Shown piece by piece: positions 14,676 to 23,582 of a stretch of 64,000 bases of DNA. The DNA is from Corallococcus macrosporus (lineage in GTDB: Bacteria > Myxococcota > Myxococcia > Myxococcales > Myxococcaceae). The stretch is from the NCBI RefSeq assembly GCF_017302985.1, contig NZ_JAFIMU010000009.1:496001-560000 (forward strand). The letters are read 5' to 3'. How positions within the stretch are numbered: the first letter of the stretch is position 1; each line of letters opens with the position of its first letter. Both the position numbers and the translations under genes were made by a program. Below the pieces are notes generated by a model, which was given only the letters and a program-made list of their open reading frames with translations, ran no database searches and was not told the origin of the DNA.

Positions 14676-16241
14676 ATGAAATTCCGCCTCCCTCGTCATC
14701 GTGTGCTGTGTTTCACCGGCGCCCTCGTGTTGTCGCTGTCCTGTGGTCCCCAGGAGGAACTGGCCCCGGACCTGGATGAGACCGGCGCGGTCTCCCAGGC
14801 GGCCCTGGCTGCCCCGACGTTGCTCGAAGCCGTACCCGGCGACGGGCAGGTGACCCTCAAGTGGACCGCGGGCCCCGCGGGCACCCAGGGCTACCAGGTC
14901 CGCTTCCGCGTGGGCTCCAACGCATGGAGCTACCGGAGCGCGGGGGCCCAGACGACGACCCTGGCGGTCACCGGCCTCTCCAACGGCACGAAGTACGAGT
15001 TCGTCGTGCGCATCAAGGGCTCCACGTCCGAGACGACTTCCACGTACTCGAACAGCCTGTACGCCACGCCCACCGCGGACGAGTGCTCCGGCTCCTCCGT
15101 CCGCCACATCACCGTCACCGGCGCGGGTGCGAAGGACGGCCTGACGGCGCAGAGCGCGGGCACCCTGGCGAACCTCAACGCGTTCATCCAGGCCGTGGGC
15201 CCTGGCGGCCTGGTGTGCATCCATGGCGGCACCTACGGCACCGGCACCACCGTGTCCCATGGCGGCGCGGTGGGCTCTCCCGTGACCATCAAGGGCGTGG
15301 AGGGGCGGCCCGTCTTCCAGTCCACCTTCGAGGCCTCCACTCGCGCCAAGACGGGGCCCGTGGCCTTCACCGTGAAGGCGAGCAACCTCGTGTTCCACAA
15401 CCTGGAGTTCCGCCACGTGGGCACGTGCTTCAGCTTCAAGGCCGTGTCGCCCGTGGCACACGTGACGCTCAGCCGGTTCCGCGCGGAGAACGTGGCCACG
15501 TGCGTGGACGTGGAGCGCTCCAGCACCACGGCGTTCACAGACCTGACCATCCGCGACGCGATGATCCTCCAGTTCACGCGCGGCGGCATCTTCCTCGCGT
15601 CCGGCACCAACCAGTCGCTCGTCGAGGACGTCTACATCGACATGGAGCCGGACCAGATTGGAGGGCAGGGGAGTGACTACCCCGTGGGCATCGCCCTCTA
15701 CGACACCACGAACCGCGTCACCCTGCGCCGGGCCACGGTGATGAACGTCACCGGCATGCAGACGGGCTACACGCAAGGCGACGGCATCGACGGGGAGAGC
15801 TCCGCGAGCGACGTCGTCCTGGAGGACAGCTACTTCCGCGGCAACGAGGACGGCTGCGTCGACACCAAGGTGCGCAACATGCTCATCCGCACCACCGTCG
15901 CCGCCGAGTGCAAGCGCAACTTCCGCCTGTGGCAGTCCGTCACGCCGGGCCCACGCGTCGAGAGCGTCAGCAGCTACCAGCCTCGCGACGGCCACTTCTT
16001 CATGCACTCCGGCACCACCACGGCCAGGGACGTCGCCGTGTACTCCAGCAACGCCGCGAAGCTCGTGGCCTATGACTGTGATTCTTCCTCCCCGTGCACG
16101 TTCAACGCGGAAGGACTCCGGGGCACGCTGCTGGATGCGACGAGGCTCAACGCCACCGGCACCGTGACGGGCAACACGCTGGTGTACGGCCAGGCCGTCG
16201 TAATCCCTCCCGTGCCCAACCCGACGTCGTTCACGCCGTAG
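14676..16241 (+). CDS. Lipoprotein with FnIII and right-handed beta-helix domains
   Basis: A 521-residue surface or secreted protein. The leader ends in the lipobox LSLSC (Cys23), so it is probably lipid-anchored. Residues about 47-130 form a fibronectin type III domain (GDGQVTLKWTAGPAGTQGYQ ... LSNGTKYEFVV). The rest has the short repeating turns of a parallel beta-helix (NLVFHNLEFRHVGT, SDVVLEDSYFRGNEDGCVDT), as in pectate-lyase-like folds. No catalytic set is obvious, so glycan binding or lyase activity is only inferred. GGGAG at 14668 precedes the ATG by a few bases. A shared terminator follows. Confidence 0.78.
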   Translation: MKFRLPRHRVLCFTGALVLSLSCGPQEELAPDLDETGAVSQAALAAPTLLEAVPGDGQVTLKWTAGPAGTQGYQVRFRVGSNAWSYRSAGAQTTTLAVTGLSNGTKYEFVVRIKGSTSETTSTYSNSLYATPTADECSGSSVRHITVTGAGAKDGLTAQSAGTLANLNAFIQAVGPGGLVCIHGGTYGTGTTVSHGGAVGSPVTIKGVEGRPVFQSTFEASTRAKTGPVAFTVKASNLVFHNLEFRHVGTCFSFKAVSPVAHVTLSRFRAENVATCVDVERSSTTAFTDLTIRDAMILQFTRGGIFLASGTNQSLVEDVYIDMEPDQIGGQGSDYPVGIALYDTTNRVTLRRATVMNVTGMQTGYTQGDGIDGESSASDVVLEDSYFRGNEDGCVDTKVRNMLIRTTVAAECKRNFRLWQSVTPGPRVESVSSYQPRDGHFFMHSGTTTARDVAVYSSNAAKLVAYDCDSSSPCTFNAEGLRGTLLDATRLNATGTVTGNTLVYGQAVVIPPVPNPTSFTP

Positions 16242-16258
16242 AGAACCCTGGAAACGAC

Positions 16259-16295
16259 AAGGCCCCCGGGTCCACTTGAGGGATCCGGGGGCCTT
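16259..16295. terminator. Bidirectional terminator between converging genes
   Basis: AAGGCCCCCGG (16259-16269) and CCGGGGGCCTT (16285-16295) form an 11-bp stem with a 15-nt loop. T-rich flanks occur on both strands (CTTCTTCG on plus, TTGTCG on minus). It lies between the ends of the beta-helix lipoprotein and pirin genes. Confidence 0.85.
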
Positions 16296-16311
16296 CTTCG
16301 TGACCGGCGCA

Positions 16312-17007
16312 TCAGGCCAGGTCGAACAGCAGGGCCTCCAGCGGCTCGGAGGCGGTGAGCACGAGGCTCGACTCGTCGGAGACGGCCACGCCGTCACCGG
16401 CCTTCACGGTCACGCCGTTGAGCGTGCCCGTGCCGCGGGCAATCTGCACCCAGGCGTGACGCCCCTTGGACAGCGTGTACTCCGCCTTCTCGCCCGGGCC
16501 CAGCAGCGTGCTGTGGAGGAGCACGTCCTGGTGCACGGTGAGGCTGCCGTCGCGCGCGTCGGGGCTGGCCACCACGCGCCAGCGTCCCTGCCGGTCCTTC
16601 TCCGGGAAGAACTTCTGCTCATACTCGGGCTTCAGGCCCTTCCTGTCCGGGATGATCCAGATCTGCAGGAAGTGGACGTCCTCGTTGGAGCCGTTCATCT
16701 CGCTGTGCATGACGCCCGTGCCGGCCGTCATGCGCTGGACCTCACCGGCGCGCAGGAGCCCCTGGCCTCCCGTGCTGTCCCGGTGCGCAATGGCACCGCT
16801 GAGCGGGTAGGTGATGATCTCCATGTCGCGGTGCGGGTGCGTGTCGAAGCCCTCGCCGGACTGCACGCGGTCCTCGTTGATGACGCGCAGGGCGCGGAAG
16901 CCCATGTTGTCGGGGTCGAAGTAGCTCGCGAACGAGAAGGTGTGATGCGAGTCCAGCCAGCCGTGGTTGGCATGTCCGCGCGCTTCAGAGGGCCGAAGGT
17001 TCATCAT
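16312..17007 (-). CDS. Pirin family protein
   Basis: A 231-residue bicupin. The N-terminal cupin carries the pirin metal ligands: His57 and His59 in HPHRD, and His101 and Glu103 in MHSE. The start HGWLDSHHTFSFASYFDP is diagnostic of the family. Members include quercetin 2,3-dioxygenase-like enzymes and redox-sensitive proteins; the substrate here is unknown. The ATG at 17007 has GGAAG upstream. A LysR gene lies 108 bp upstream on the same strand, the same pairing as yhaJ-yhaK in Escherichia coli, so the regulator may control it. Confidence 0.9.
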   Translation of the reverse strand: MMNLRPSEARGHANHGWLDSHHTFSFASYFDPDNMGFRALRVINEDRVQSGEGFDTHPHRDMEIITYPLSGAIAHRDSTGGQGLLRAGEVQRMTAGTGVMHSEMNGSNEDVHFLQIWIIPDRKGLKPEYEQKFFPEKDRQGRWRVVASPDARDGSLTVHQDVLLHSTLLGPGEKAEYTLSKGRHAWVQIARGTGTLNGVTVKAGDGVAVSDESSLVLTASEPLEALLFDLA

Positions 17008-17115
17008 GGTGTGTGCTTCCTTTCGAGACACAACATGCGCTCCGGAAGGCCACCTGGCCAGACGTGAACCTCGGGACACATCGTTCCATCCGCGGAACGA
17101 AACGCCGCGACTGTC

Positions 17116-18021
17116 TCAGCGTTTCGCGCGCTTGAGCGCTCCCTGCAACTGGGGCCAGTGCTCGCGCAGCACCTCCACGAAGGCCATCACCTTGGGCACG
17201 TGGTGGCGCGTGGGCGGATAGACGGCGTGCACTGGCGCGCCCGCGGAGCTCCACTCCGGCAACACGCGCTGGAGCCGGCCGGACTCCAGGTCCTCGACAC
17301 ACTGCTGGCCGGGGATGAGCGCCACCCCGGTGCCCAGCACCGTCACCGCGCGCAGCATGTCCGGCTCGTTGATCACCAGCCGCCCGGAGACCTTCACCTC
17401 GACCGACCGTCCGCCCGCATGCAGCGTCCAGACGTTCCCCTGCATCGCCGAGCCGAAGAAGAGGCACTCGTGCTTCGCCAGGTCCGAAGGCGTTCGCGGC
17501 GCGCCCTTGGCCTGGAGGTAGTCCGGTGAGGCCACGACGAGCCACTCGATGTCCCCCAGCCGCCGCGCCATCAGCGACGAGTCCGGCAGCCGCCCGGCCC
17601 GCACCGCCAGGTCGAAGCCCTCCTCCATCAGGTCCACCGCGCGGTCCGTGCAGAGCATCTCCACCTGCACGTCCGGGTACAGCTCCATGAAGCGCGCCAC
17701 CATGGGCGCGAGGAAATGGACGGACAGGGGCGTCGTCACGCGCAGGAGCCCCTGCGGGCCCGCCTGCATGCGGGTCACCGCCAGCTCCGCCGCCTCCGCC
17801 TCCGCGACGATGCGCTCGCAGTGCGCGTAGTACGCGCGGCCCACCTCCGTCAGGTGCAGCGTGCGCGTGGTGCGCTGGAGCAACTGGGCGCCCACGCGCT
17901 CCTCCAGCTCGGACACCTTCCGGCTGACGGTGGACTTGGGCATCCGCAGCGCCTTCGCCGCCGACGTGAAGCTGCCAGCCTGGACCACGCGAGCGAAGAC
18001 GAGGAGTTCGTTGAGGTCCAT
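17116..18021 (-). CDS. LysR family transcriptional regulator
   Basis: A 301-residue regulator. The N-terminal winged helix-turn-helix (MDLNELLVFARVVQAGSFT, then AAKALRMPKSTVSRKVSELE) is followed by a LysR substrate-binding domain (VTTPLSVHFLAPMVARFM ... GTGVALIPGQQCVEDL). I chose the ATG at 18021 over an in-frame upstream GTG because the family starts at MDLNELL. It is divergent from a YceI gene with 148 bp between them, in which a near-perfect inverted repeat lies at 18043-18066. It probably regulates YceI and pirin and itself. Confidence 0.92.
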   Translation of the reverse strand: MDLNELLVFARVVQAGSFTSAAKALRMPKSTVSRKVSELEERVGAQLLQRTTRTLHLTEVGRAYYAHCERIVAEAEAAELAVTRMQAGPQGLLRVTTPLSVHFLAPMVARFMELYPDVQVEMLCTDRAVDLMEEGFDLAVRAGRLPDSSLMARRLGDIEWLVVASPDYLQAKGAPRTPSDLAKHECLFFGSAMQGNVWTLHAGGRSVEVKVSGRLVINEPDMLRAVTVLGTGVALIPGQQCVEDLESGRLQRVLPEWSSAGAPVHAVYPPTRHHVPKVMAFVEVLREHWPQLQGALKRAKR

Positions 18022-18042
18022 GGCCGTGCCCCAGGCGAAGGG

Positions 18043-18066
18043 CACTGTCCCAGCGGTGGAACAGTG
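18043..18066. promoter_or_regulatory. Likely LysR operator
   Basis: CACTGTCCC (18043-18051) and GGAACAGTG (18058-18066) form a 9-bp inverted repeat with one mismatch around a 6-bp spacer, 22 bp upstream of the LysR start. The symmetry, the position in a divergent LysR promoter region and the approximate T-N11-A form fit a LysR-family site. Confidence 0.6.
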
Positions 18067-18169
18067 CTTCCTGTCCGTCCCGTCTAATCCGGAACGTGGG
18101 GGGCCGCTACCTTACGCCTCGTTGAAACACACCGCCGCCAACGCGGCGCTCACGACAAGGACGACGACC

Positions 18170-18715
18170 ATGGCCACCACCCTCTGGAACATCGACACCA
18201 CGCACACGGGCATCCACTTCAGCGTCCGCCACATGGTGGTGGCGAAGGTGCGCGGCAACTTCACGAAGTTCAGCGGCACCCTCACCCTGGACGACGCGAA
18301 CCCGGCGGCGTCCTCCGTCTCCGTCTCCATCGAAGCGGCGAGCATCCACACGGGCGTCGAGCAGCGCGACAACCACCTGCGCTCGCCGGACTTCTTCGAC
18401 GTGGCGAAGTTCCCGGCGCTCACCTTCCAGAGCACGAAGGTGGAGCCCTCCGGCAAGCACCTGAAGGTGACGGGTCAGCTCACCATCCGCGGCATCAGCC
18501 GCGAGGTCGTCCTGGAGGCCGAGCAGCTGGGTATCGCCAAGGACCCCTGGGGCAACACCAAGGCCGCGTTCGAGGCCAAGACGACCATCAACCGCAGCGA
18601 CTTCGGCCTGACGTGGAACCAGGCGCTGGAGGCGGGCGGCGTGCTGGTGGGTGAGAAGATTGAAATTGCCCTCGAGGTCCAGGCCGCCCAGGCGTCGGGC
18701 GAGAAGGCGGCCTGA
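18170..18715 (+). CDS. YceI family polyisoprenoid-binding protein
   Basis: A 181-residue lipocalin-like beta-barrel with the full YceI pattern: WNIDTTHTGIHFSVRHM, KVRGNFTKFSGTLTLDD, HTGVEQRDNHLRSPDFFDV, FQSTKV, LTIRGISREVVLEAE and TTINRSDFGLTWNQALEAGG. No signal peptide is seen, so a cytoplasmic YceI is likely. Family members bind isoprenoid lipids or quinones and respond to stress. It is divergent from the LysR gene with the operator between. The ATG at 18170 starts the conserved domain; longer upstream frames cross into the regulator gene. Confidence 0.93.
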   Translation: MATTLWNIDTTHTGIHFSVRHMVVAKVRGNFTKFSGTLTLDDANPAASSVSVSIEAASIHTGVEQRDNHLRSPDFFDVAKFPALTFQSTKVEPSGKHLKVTGQLTIRGISREVVLEAEQLGIAKDPWGNTKAAFEAKTTINRSDFGLTWNQALEAGGVLVGEKIEIALEVQAAQASGEKAA

Positions 18716-18734
18716 ACCCCCGAGGTCCGGCGTA

Positions 18735-19676
18735 CTACTCGGCGACTTCGAAGGACGTCAGGACGAAGTCGACGTTGGCTTCCGCGCCTGAGCCGACCGT
18801 GGCGGTCGCCGGGCGCGTGATGTTCGTGCTGAACGTCACACCCTCCGGGCCCACCAGGTCCACCTGGTAGGTGCCCGGCAGCAGGTACTTGAAGTCCGCC
18901 ACGTAGCGGGTGGCCGTGCTGGCGGTGAAGGCCATCGGCTCACGGCTGCCGTCGGCGTTGATGAGCACCGCGGAGAAGAGGCCCAGCTGCGTGGGGCCCA
19001 GGGGCAGCGACACGTCGCCCGCCTCCAGCGACACCTCCACGTTGCCGGAGAACTCCAGGTCCGCGCCCTTGATGATGGGACGCATCACCCAGCGGCCGGA
19101 GCCACCGGCCTCCTTGCCGAAGCTCTGCGCGACGTCGAAGTCCACCAGGATGACCTTCTGCTCGCCATCGCTGGTGATGGTGACGTCGGCGTCCTTGTCG
19201 AACTTCACCTTGAGGCCAGAGCTGCTGGCGCTGGGCATGTGCAGGTCGCCGTCCACCTGGGCACCCTCGGGCAGGCCCTCGTAGTCGCGCGAGGTGGCGA
19301 AGATGCGGGTCGCGCCGTCCTGCTTCACCTGGATGTAGCCGCCGGTGATGACGAAGCGCAGCTCCTTGTACGTGCCCGCCGGAACCTCCGCGTCCTTCAC
19401 CAGGTCCGCGGTGTCGTTGGCCAGCGTGAGCAGGTCGGTGGTGACGGGCTCGCTCAGGAGCACCACGTCGCCCTTGCCGTCCTTGCCCTCCTTGTCTCCC
19501 TCGACGCTGCCCTTGAGGTAGACCTTCGAGATGGTCACCACGGCCTTCTCGATGCCGTCGCCGGGGGCGTCGGTGAGCTTCAGGGTGACGCGGGAAGTGC
19601 CATCGCCGCAGGCCGCGAGGAACAACAGGCCGGTGGCCAGCAGCAGGGAAGAGGTGAGGTGTCGCAAGGTATTCAT
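18735..19676 (-). CDS. DUF4382-type lipoprotein
   Basis: A 313-residue lipoprotein. The leader MNTLRHLTSSLLLATG ends in the lipobox FLAAC. The N-terminal domain (VTLKLTDAPGDGIEKAVVTI, VYLKG, AGTYKELRFVI) fits DUF4382, a beta-sandwich domain of bacterial lipoproteins. The C-terminal part (LINADGSREPMAF, YLLPGTYQVDLVGPEG) resembles an Ig-like or carboxypeptidase-regulatory domain. Function is unknown; probably at the outer membrane or surface. The ATG at 19676 has AAAGG upstream. Confidence 0.82.
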   Translation of the reverse strand: MNTLRHLTSSLLLATGLLFLAACGDGTSRVTLKLTDAPGDGIEKAVVTISKVYLKGSVEGDKEGKDGKGDVVLLSEPVTTDLLTLANDTADLVKDAEVPAGTYKELRFVITGGYIQVKQDGATRIFATSRDYEGLPEGAQVDGDLHMPSASSSGLKVKFDKDADVTITSDGEQKVILVDFDVAQSFGKEAGGSGRWVMRPIIKGADLEFSGNVEVSLEAGDVSLPLGPTQLGLFSAVLINADGSREPMAFTASTATRYVADFKYLLPGTYQVDLVGPEGVTFSTNITRPATATVGSGAEANVDFVLTSFEVAE

Positions 19677-19751
19677 GGGGAAGCCTTTGGGTGAATCAGG
19701 ATTGAACGCCGGGGAAGACCCGCCCCGGCACGAGGTGGCCACGGCGATTGA

Positions 19752-20249
19752 TCAGCCGACGGTCGGCCAGCACTGACCTTCCAGGCAGGACAGCGAATCG
19801 CAGCAGGCCGTCTCGCTCTCGGTGGAGCACTCGCCGCCCTCGGGGATGCACACGGGACCGGGACCGGCGTCGACGTCGCCGCTCGAGCCCCCGTCCGTGG
19901 TGCTGCCGCCGTCGGGCTCGGAGGTGCCGCCATCCGAGGTCGGCTCTTCGCCGTCGCACGCGCCCAGCCGGTCGCCGTGGCGCAGGTGCGCCGTCGCCGC
20001 GGGCGCGCCCACCGTGATGCTGTGCGCGTTGGCGGGATTGCCCGGGGGGATGTGGCAAATGGTGACGCGGCCGTCAGGCGCGGTGCCGCCGTCCGCCAGG
20101 GGCACCTCGCTCGCGGCGCCGCCCAGGTTGTCACCACCCGTGGCGAGCGAAGGATCCTCCGACACCGTGGGGCCGCCGCAGCCCATGGACAGCAGCGTCG
20201 CGCACAACACCATCCATGCCGCGGAAGAGGGAGCGGTCGGGATACGCAT
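19752..20249 (-). CDS. Small Cys-rich lipoprotein with a VTICHIPPG domain
   Basis: A 165-residue lipoprotein with lipobox LSMGC. The centre carries VTICHIPPGNPANAHSI and HLRHGDRLGAC, a short His/Cys module I recognise from many uncharacterised bacterial secreted proteins. A Ser/Gly/Asp linker leads to a Cys-rich tail (CIPEGGECSTESETACCDSL), probably a disulfide knot. The second ATG (20249) was chosen because AGGAGG lies 6 bp upstream of it and touches the first ATG (20255). Function is unknown. Confidence 0.75.
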   Translation of the reverse strand: MRIPTAPSSAAWMVLCATLLSMGCGGPTVSEDPSLATGGDNLGGAASEVPLADGGTAPDGRVTICHIPPGNPANAHSITVGAPAATAHLRHGDRLGACDGEEPTSDGGTSEPDGGSTTDGGSSGDVDAGPGPVCIPEGGECSTESETACCDSLSCLEGQCWPTVG

Positions 20250-20419
20250 GGTCATCCTCCTGTGAGACGAGGCGGTTGGGGGGCCGCTCGGGAAGCGGAG
20301 TGCCTCGTTGTCAGGAAGACCCGGCTGCTTGCGGGATGGCCACAGGGCCTCGTACCGCGGACGCAGTTTCATACGGGTGGCGAAGCGCGCGGGCACCCCG
20401 CGTCTTCAAATGCGTTGCT

Positions 20420-21142
20420 TTACGGAAGACTCTCTTCGCAGCGGAACGCCTTGCACCCGAGCGGCGACACGCAATGGCTGTCTTGGAGGCACTGCACGCA
20501 ACAGCCGTCCGACGCGCAATGACTCTCACTGTTACAGCCGGTCCGCGCGCAGCCCTCCTGGACATAGGAGTCCTCCGGGACGAGCTCCACGTTCAGCACC
20601 GTCTGCTTGCCAGCATCCACACAGCCCTGGACGGCCGTGGTGAGGAAGCGGGGCGCGGACACGCTGAGGCCGTAGCAGCCTTCCGGCAGCGGCCCCACGT
20701 AGCGGGGGGACTGGTCGTCGAGCCCGGAGGCTTCGATGGGCGTGCCGTCCACGGACGCGTGCGCCTGCGACACCTTCAGGTTGCCCCGGGCGTGGATCTT
20801 CACGAAGAAGGTGCCGACGGGACGGGGGGCCACGGCCGGGACGTCCACGGACTGGCCGCCCTGCACGATGAGCGGCACGCGCACGCCCTTGTCCGTGGTG
20901 GCCAGGACGAAGAGCTCCGCGGGCCCCGCGGGCACGTCCTCCAGCGTGAAGCGGCCCTGCGCGTCCACGCCGCTGCGCAGGTCGGGCGCGCCCACGACGG
21001 ACACCAGCGCGACGGTGGGGTCGAACTCCGTGAGCCGGCCGCGCACGGTGCCCGCGCGGAAGGGCTCGTTGTCCAGGTTTCCGCACGCGCCCAGGCCCAG
21101 GCCGAGCGACGACAGGGTCAAGAGCAGGCAATGGCGACGCAT
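20420..21142 (-). CDS. Lipoprotein with carboxypeptidase-regulatory-like domain and Cys-rich tail
   Basis: A 240-residue lipoprotein, lipobox GLGAC. A beta-sandwich of the carboxypeptidase-regulatory type follows (GTVRGRLTEFDPTVALVSVV, GRFTLEDVPAGPAELFV), then a second sandwich-like part (VGPLPEGCYGLSV) and a tail with about ten cysteines. The start codon overlaps the stop of the upstream caspase-like gene (TGATG), so the two are translated in step. It is the fourth gene of the sigma-factor operon and probably a surface partner of the caspase-like protein. Confidence 0.78.
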   Translation of the reverse strand: MRRHCLLLTLSSLGLGLGACGNLDNEPFRAGTVRGRLTEFDPTVALVSVVGAPDLRSGVDAQGRFTLEDVPAGPAELFVLATTDKGVRVPLIVQGGQSVDVPAVAPRPVGTFFVKIHARGNLKVSQAHASVDGTPIEASGLDDQSPRYVGPLPEGCYGLSVSAPRFLTTAVQGCVDAGKQTVLNVELVPEDSYVQEGCARTGCNSESHCASDGCCVQCLQDSHCVSPLGCKAFRCEESLP

Positions 21143-22788
21143 CAGAAGCGGTACCCCACGCCGGCGTTTCCGCCGATGAAGCCCACAGCCTGTCCCTGAC
21201 CGTCCACCACCACGTACGTCAACATCCCGTGACCCTGGGCGGTGAGCTCCAACCGCTCGCCCAGGCGCCACGCCAGTCCACCCACCACACCGGGGCTGAC
21301 GGTGAAGTAGCGCTGGCCACCGGAGAAGGCCTCCACGTCAAATGACCTTCCCAGGTACAGCGCGGCCACACGCGGGCCCGCGAACAGCGTCAGCCGCTCC
21401 CAGCGCCAGAGGTATGGCACCGCCGCACCCAGGGTGAGCGTGGTGTAGCCAAAGGGCACCTCGCTGCCCGGCGCCATCTGGAGCTTCTGCCGTCCGTGCC
21501 CCAGTCCCATGTCCAGGAGCAGGCCCAGGTTCGGGAGCGGAAGGTCCTCCAGCCGCAGCACGACGCCCACCTGCGGCGCGGCGGGCAACAGCTCGCGGCG
21601 GCTCTGGCCATCCGTGAAGGACATCATGCCGCCCACCAGCGACAGCGCGCGGCGCGGGATGGCGTCCGCCAGCAGTTGCTCCAGGGGCAGCCGCTCGCCC
21701 CGGCCCACGTCCACTTCGCGCCGCACGAGGACGGAGTCTCCCTTGGTGAGCTCCACCGTGCGGCGGCCCGGGCCCACCGCGGCGCCGCCCGGCAATTCCA
21801 GACGCGGCTCGCCGTCCACCTTGAGCAGGAAGCCGTCCAGGCGCGGGTTGTAGGAGAACAGCTCCGGCTGCCCCGTGCGGTCGATACGGCCGGCGAGGAT
21901 GACCGGATCCGCGCCCACCTCCATGATTTCAGCGGACGGGCGCTGACGGCCTTCCGTGAAGGCGAAGGTGCGGCGGCGTGAATAGTCGTGGGCCTCCGTG
22001 GCGGTGACGGCGCCGTCCGCGTTGCGGTCCGCGGCGCCGCCCAGGCCCTCGATGAGGAAGTACGTGTAGATGTCGTTGCGCAGGCCCTCGTCCTCGCGCG
22101 CCGTCTCGCCCCAGTCGCTGGCGGCGAACACCATGGACGCGCGGGACGACTCCTCCATCGGCCGCGCGTAGAAGCCGGACTTGATGCCAGCCAGCTCCAC
22201 CTCCAGCTCGCGGGGCAGGAGCGACTTGCCGCTGCCGCTGTGGCAGGTGGCCAGCACCAGCAGCCGCCGCCGGCTGGGCAGCTGTTCGAACTCCGCCTTC
22301 AGGGCGTCCATGGAGAGCGCCGTCTGGGGGATGGAGCGGAAGGACGCGTCGCGCGTGACGAGGTAGCGCGTGAGCTCCCCCCGGCCGTCGCGCGCGAGCG
22401 TGCCGTGCGCGGACAGGTACACCATCACCACGTCATCCGGGCGGGTGGCCTCACGCCGCAGCTGCCGCAGCGCCGCGAGGATGGCGTCGCGCGTCGTCTC
22501 CTCCGGGCGCGTGAGGACGCGCACCTGGTCGAAGTGGCCCCGCGCGGGGTCCATCAGCGCCGCCGCGAGGTCGATGGCGTCCTTGGACGAGTAGCGCAGG
22601 GCACGCCACTGGGGATCGTCGAACGACGAGATGCCCACGAGCAGCGCGAGCCGCCGGGGCGTGTACGCACGCGAAAGGTCCGCCGCGTCGAGCCGCAGCG
22701 GCACGAGCCCGCCCTTGTCTCCGGCCGTGGCGGATGGACCCGCGCAGGCGCAGAGGAGGACGAGCAGCAGGGGAAGGAGGCGCTTCAC
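21142..22788 (-). CDS. Caspase-like (peptidase C14) lipoprotein with barrel-like C-terminus
   Basis: A 548-residue exported protein, lipobox LLCAC. The caspase fold spans about residues 45-290: RRLALLVGISSFDDPQWRAL, the catalytic His128 in YLSAHGT, and Cys182 in VLATCHSGSGKS, so the dyad is complete. Residues 325-375 look like a small sandwich domain. The last 160 residues alternate in the way of an outer-membrane barrel and end in VGYRF with a terminal Phe. A protease tethered at the periplasm or outer membrane is inferred; substrates are unknown. It overlaps the upstream anti-sigma-like gene by ATGA and the downstream lipoprotein by TGATG. Confidence 0.85.
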   Translation of the reverse strand: MKRLLPLLLVLLCACAGPSATAGDKGGLVPLRLDAADLSRAYTPRRLALLVGISSFDDPQWRALRYSSKDAIDLAAALMDPARGHFDQVRVLTRPEETTRDAILAALRQLRREATRPDDVVMVYLSAHGTLARDGRGELTRYLVTRDASFRSIPQTALSMDALKAEFEQLPSRRRLLVLATCHSGSGKSLLPRELEVELAGIKSGFYARPMEESSRASMVFAASDWGETAREDEGLRNDIYTYFLIEGLGGAADRNADGAVTATEAHDYSRRRTFAFTEGRQRPSAEIMEVGADPVILAGRIDRTGQPELFSYNPRLDGFLLKVDGEPRLELPGGAAVGPGRRTVELTKGDSVLVRREVDVGRGERLPLEQLLADAIPRRALSLVGGMMSFTDGQSRRELLPAAPQVGVVLRLEDLPLPNLGLLLDMGLGHGRQKLQMAPGSEVPFGYTTLTLGAAVPYLWRWERLTLFAGPRVAALYLGRSFDVEAFSGGQRYFTVSPGVVGGLAWRLGERLELTAQGHGMLTYVVVDGQGQAVGFIGGNAGVGYRF

Positions 22789-23579
22789 GGGGCCAGAGTC
22801 TGACCGGATTGGACCCGCACGTCGAACCTCACCACGGTTCCCGGGCGTGCATCCGGGCCTCCGTCCGCCTCGAGGGCGGCGAGTGCGTCCTGCTCCGACG
22901 CGCGCTCACCTGGCGCGAAGGCAACCAGCGCCAGCGAAAGCTGGCCGTCGTCCGGCTCCAGGCTCACGCCCGTCAGCCCGTCCGGCCCCTGCAGGTCGTG
23001 CGTTCCCGCGTCCACGGCGAAGCGGCCGAGCAGCTCCGGAGGCTGGTCCCCCCGCTGCTGGTAGAGCAGCGCGGTGCCGGACTCCGTCGCGTGGTAGCGC
23101 AGGAGCAGCACCTCGTCACTGGCGACGTCCGCCCCGGAGTCCAGCCGGCGCAGGCCGCCGTCAGTGCCCCGGGCGACCACGGCCAGCTCCAGGGTGATGC
23201 GGCCCGGGCCCTTCTCCCCGGTCCACCCGGTGTCGTCGCGGTGGGGGCCCTTCACCCGCGGCACCAGCACGACCATCAGCACGGAGGCCGCGAGCGCGCC
23301 GGCCATCCAGCCCCAGTACCGGGCGGGCGGCGGGGCGAAGCGGCGGGCGCGGGGCGGGGCGCGCAGCGGGACGACCTTGGCGTCGTCCTCAACGGCCTTC
23401 CTGGGCGGCGCGAGCGCGAGGAGGAGGGCGTCCGTCGGCCCGTCGAGCGCATCCGAGTGTGTGGCGAGGAACGTCTCACAGACCTCGCAGGGCGAGGCCA
23501 GGTGTTCGCGGAACCAGGCCACGGCCTGGGGATCGCGCGCTGCGAGCTCCGACATCGCGGTGGCATCCAGGTGTCTCAT
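22785..23579 (-). CDS. Membrane anti-sigma-like protein
   Basis: A 264-residue protein between an ECF sigma factor and a caspase-like gene. The N-terminal part has a zinc-finger-like REHLASPCEVC (H-x4-C-x2-C, one residue longer than the usual anti-sigma HxxxCxxC). A basic stretch precedes one transmembrane helix near residues 88-106 (WMAGALAASVLMVVLV). The C-terminal part is an extracytoplasmic beta-rich domain similar to DUF4384, a partner of caspase domains in other proteins. It starts 3 bp after the sigma stop. Sequestration of the sigma factor is inferred from position and shape. Confidence 0.75.
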   Translation of the reverse strand: MRHLDATAMSELAARDPQAVAWFREHLASPCEVCETFLATHSDALDGPTDALLLALAPPRKAVEDDAKVVPLRAPPRARRFAPPPARYWGWMAGALAASVLMVVLVPRVKGPHRDDTGWTGEKGPGRITLELAVVARGTDGGLRRLDSGADVASDEVLLLRYHATESGTALLYQQRGDQPPELLGRFAVDAGTHDLQGPDGLTGVSLEPDDGQLSLALVAFAPGERASEQDALAALEADGGPDARPGTVVRFDVRVQSGQTLAP

Positions 23580-23582
23580 GAC

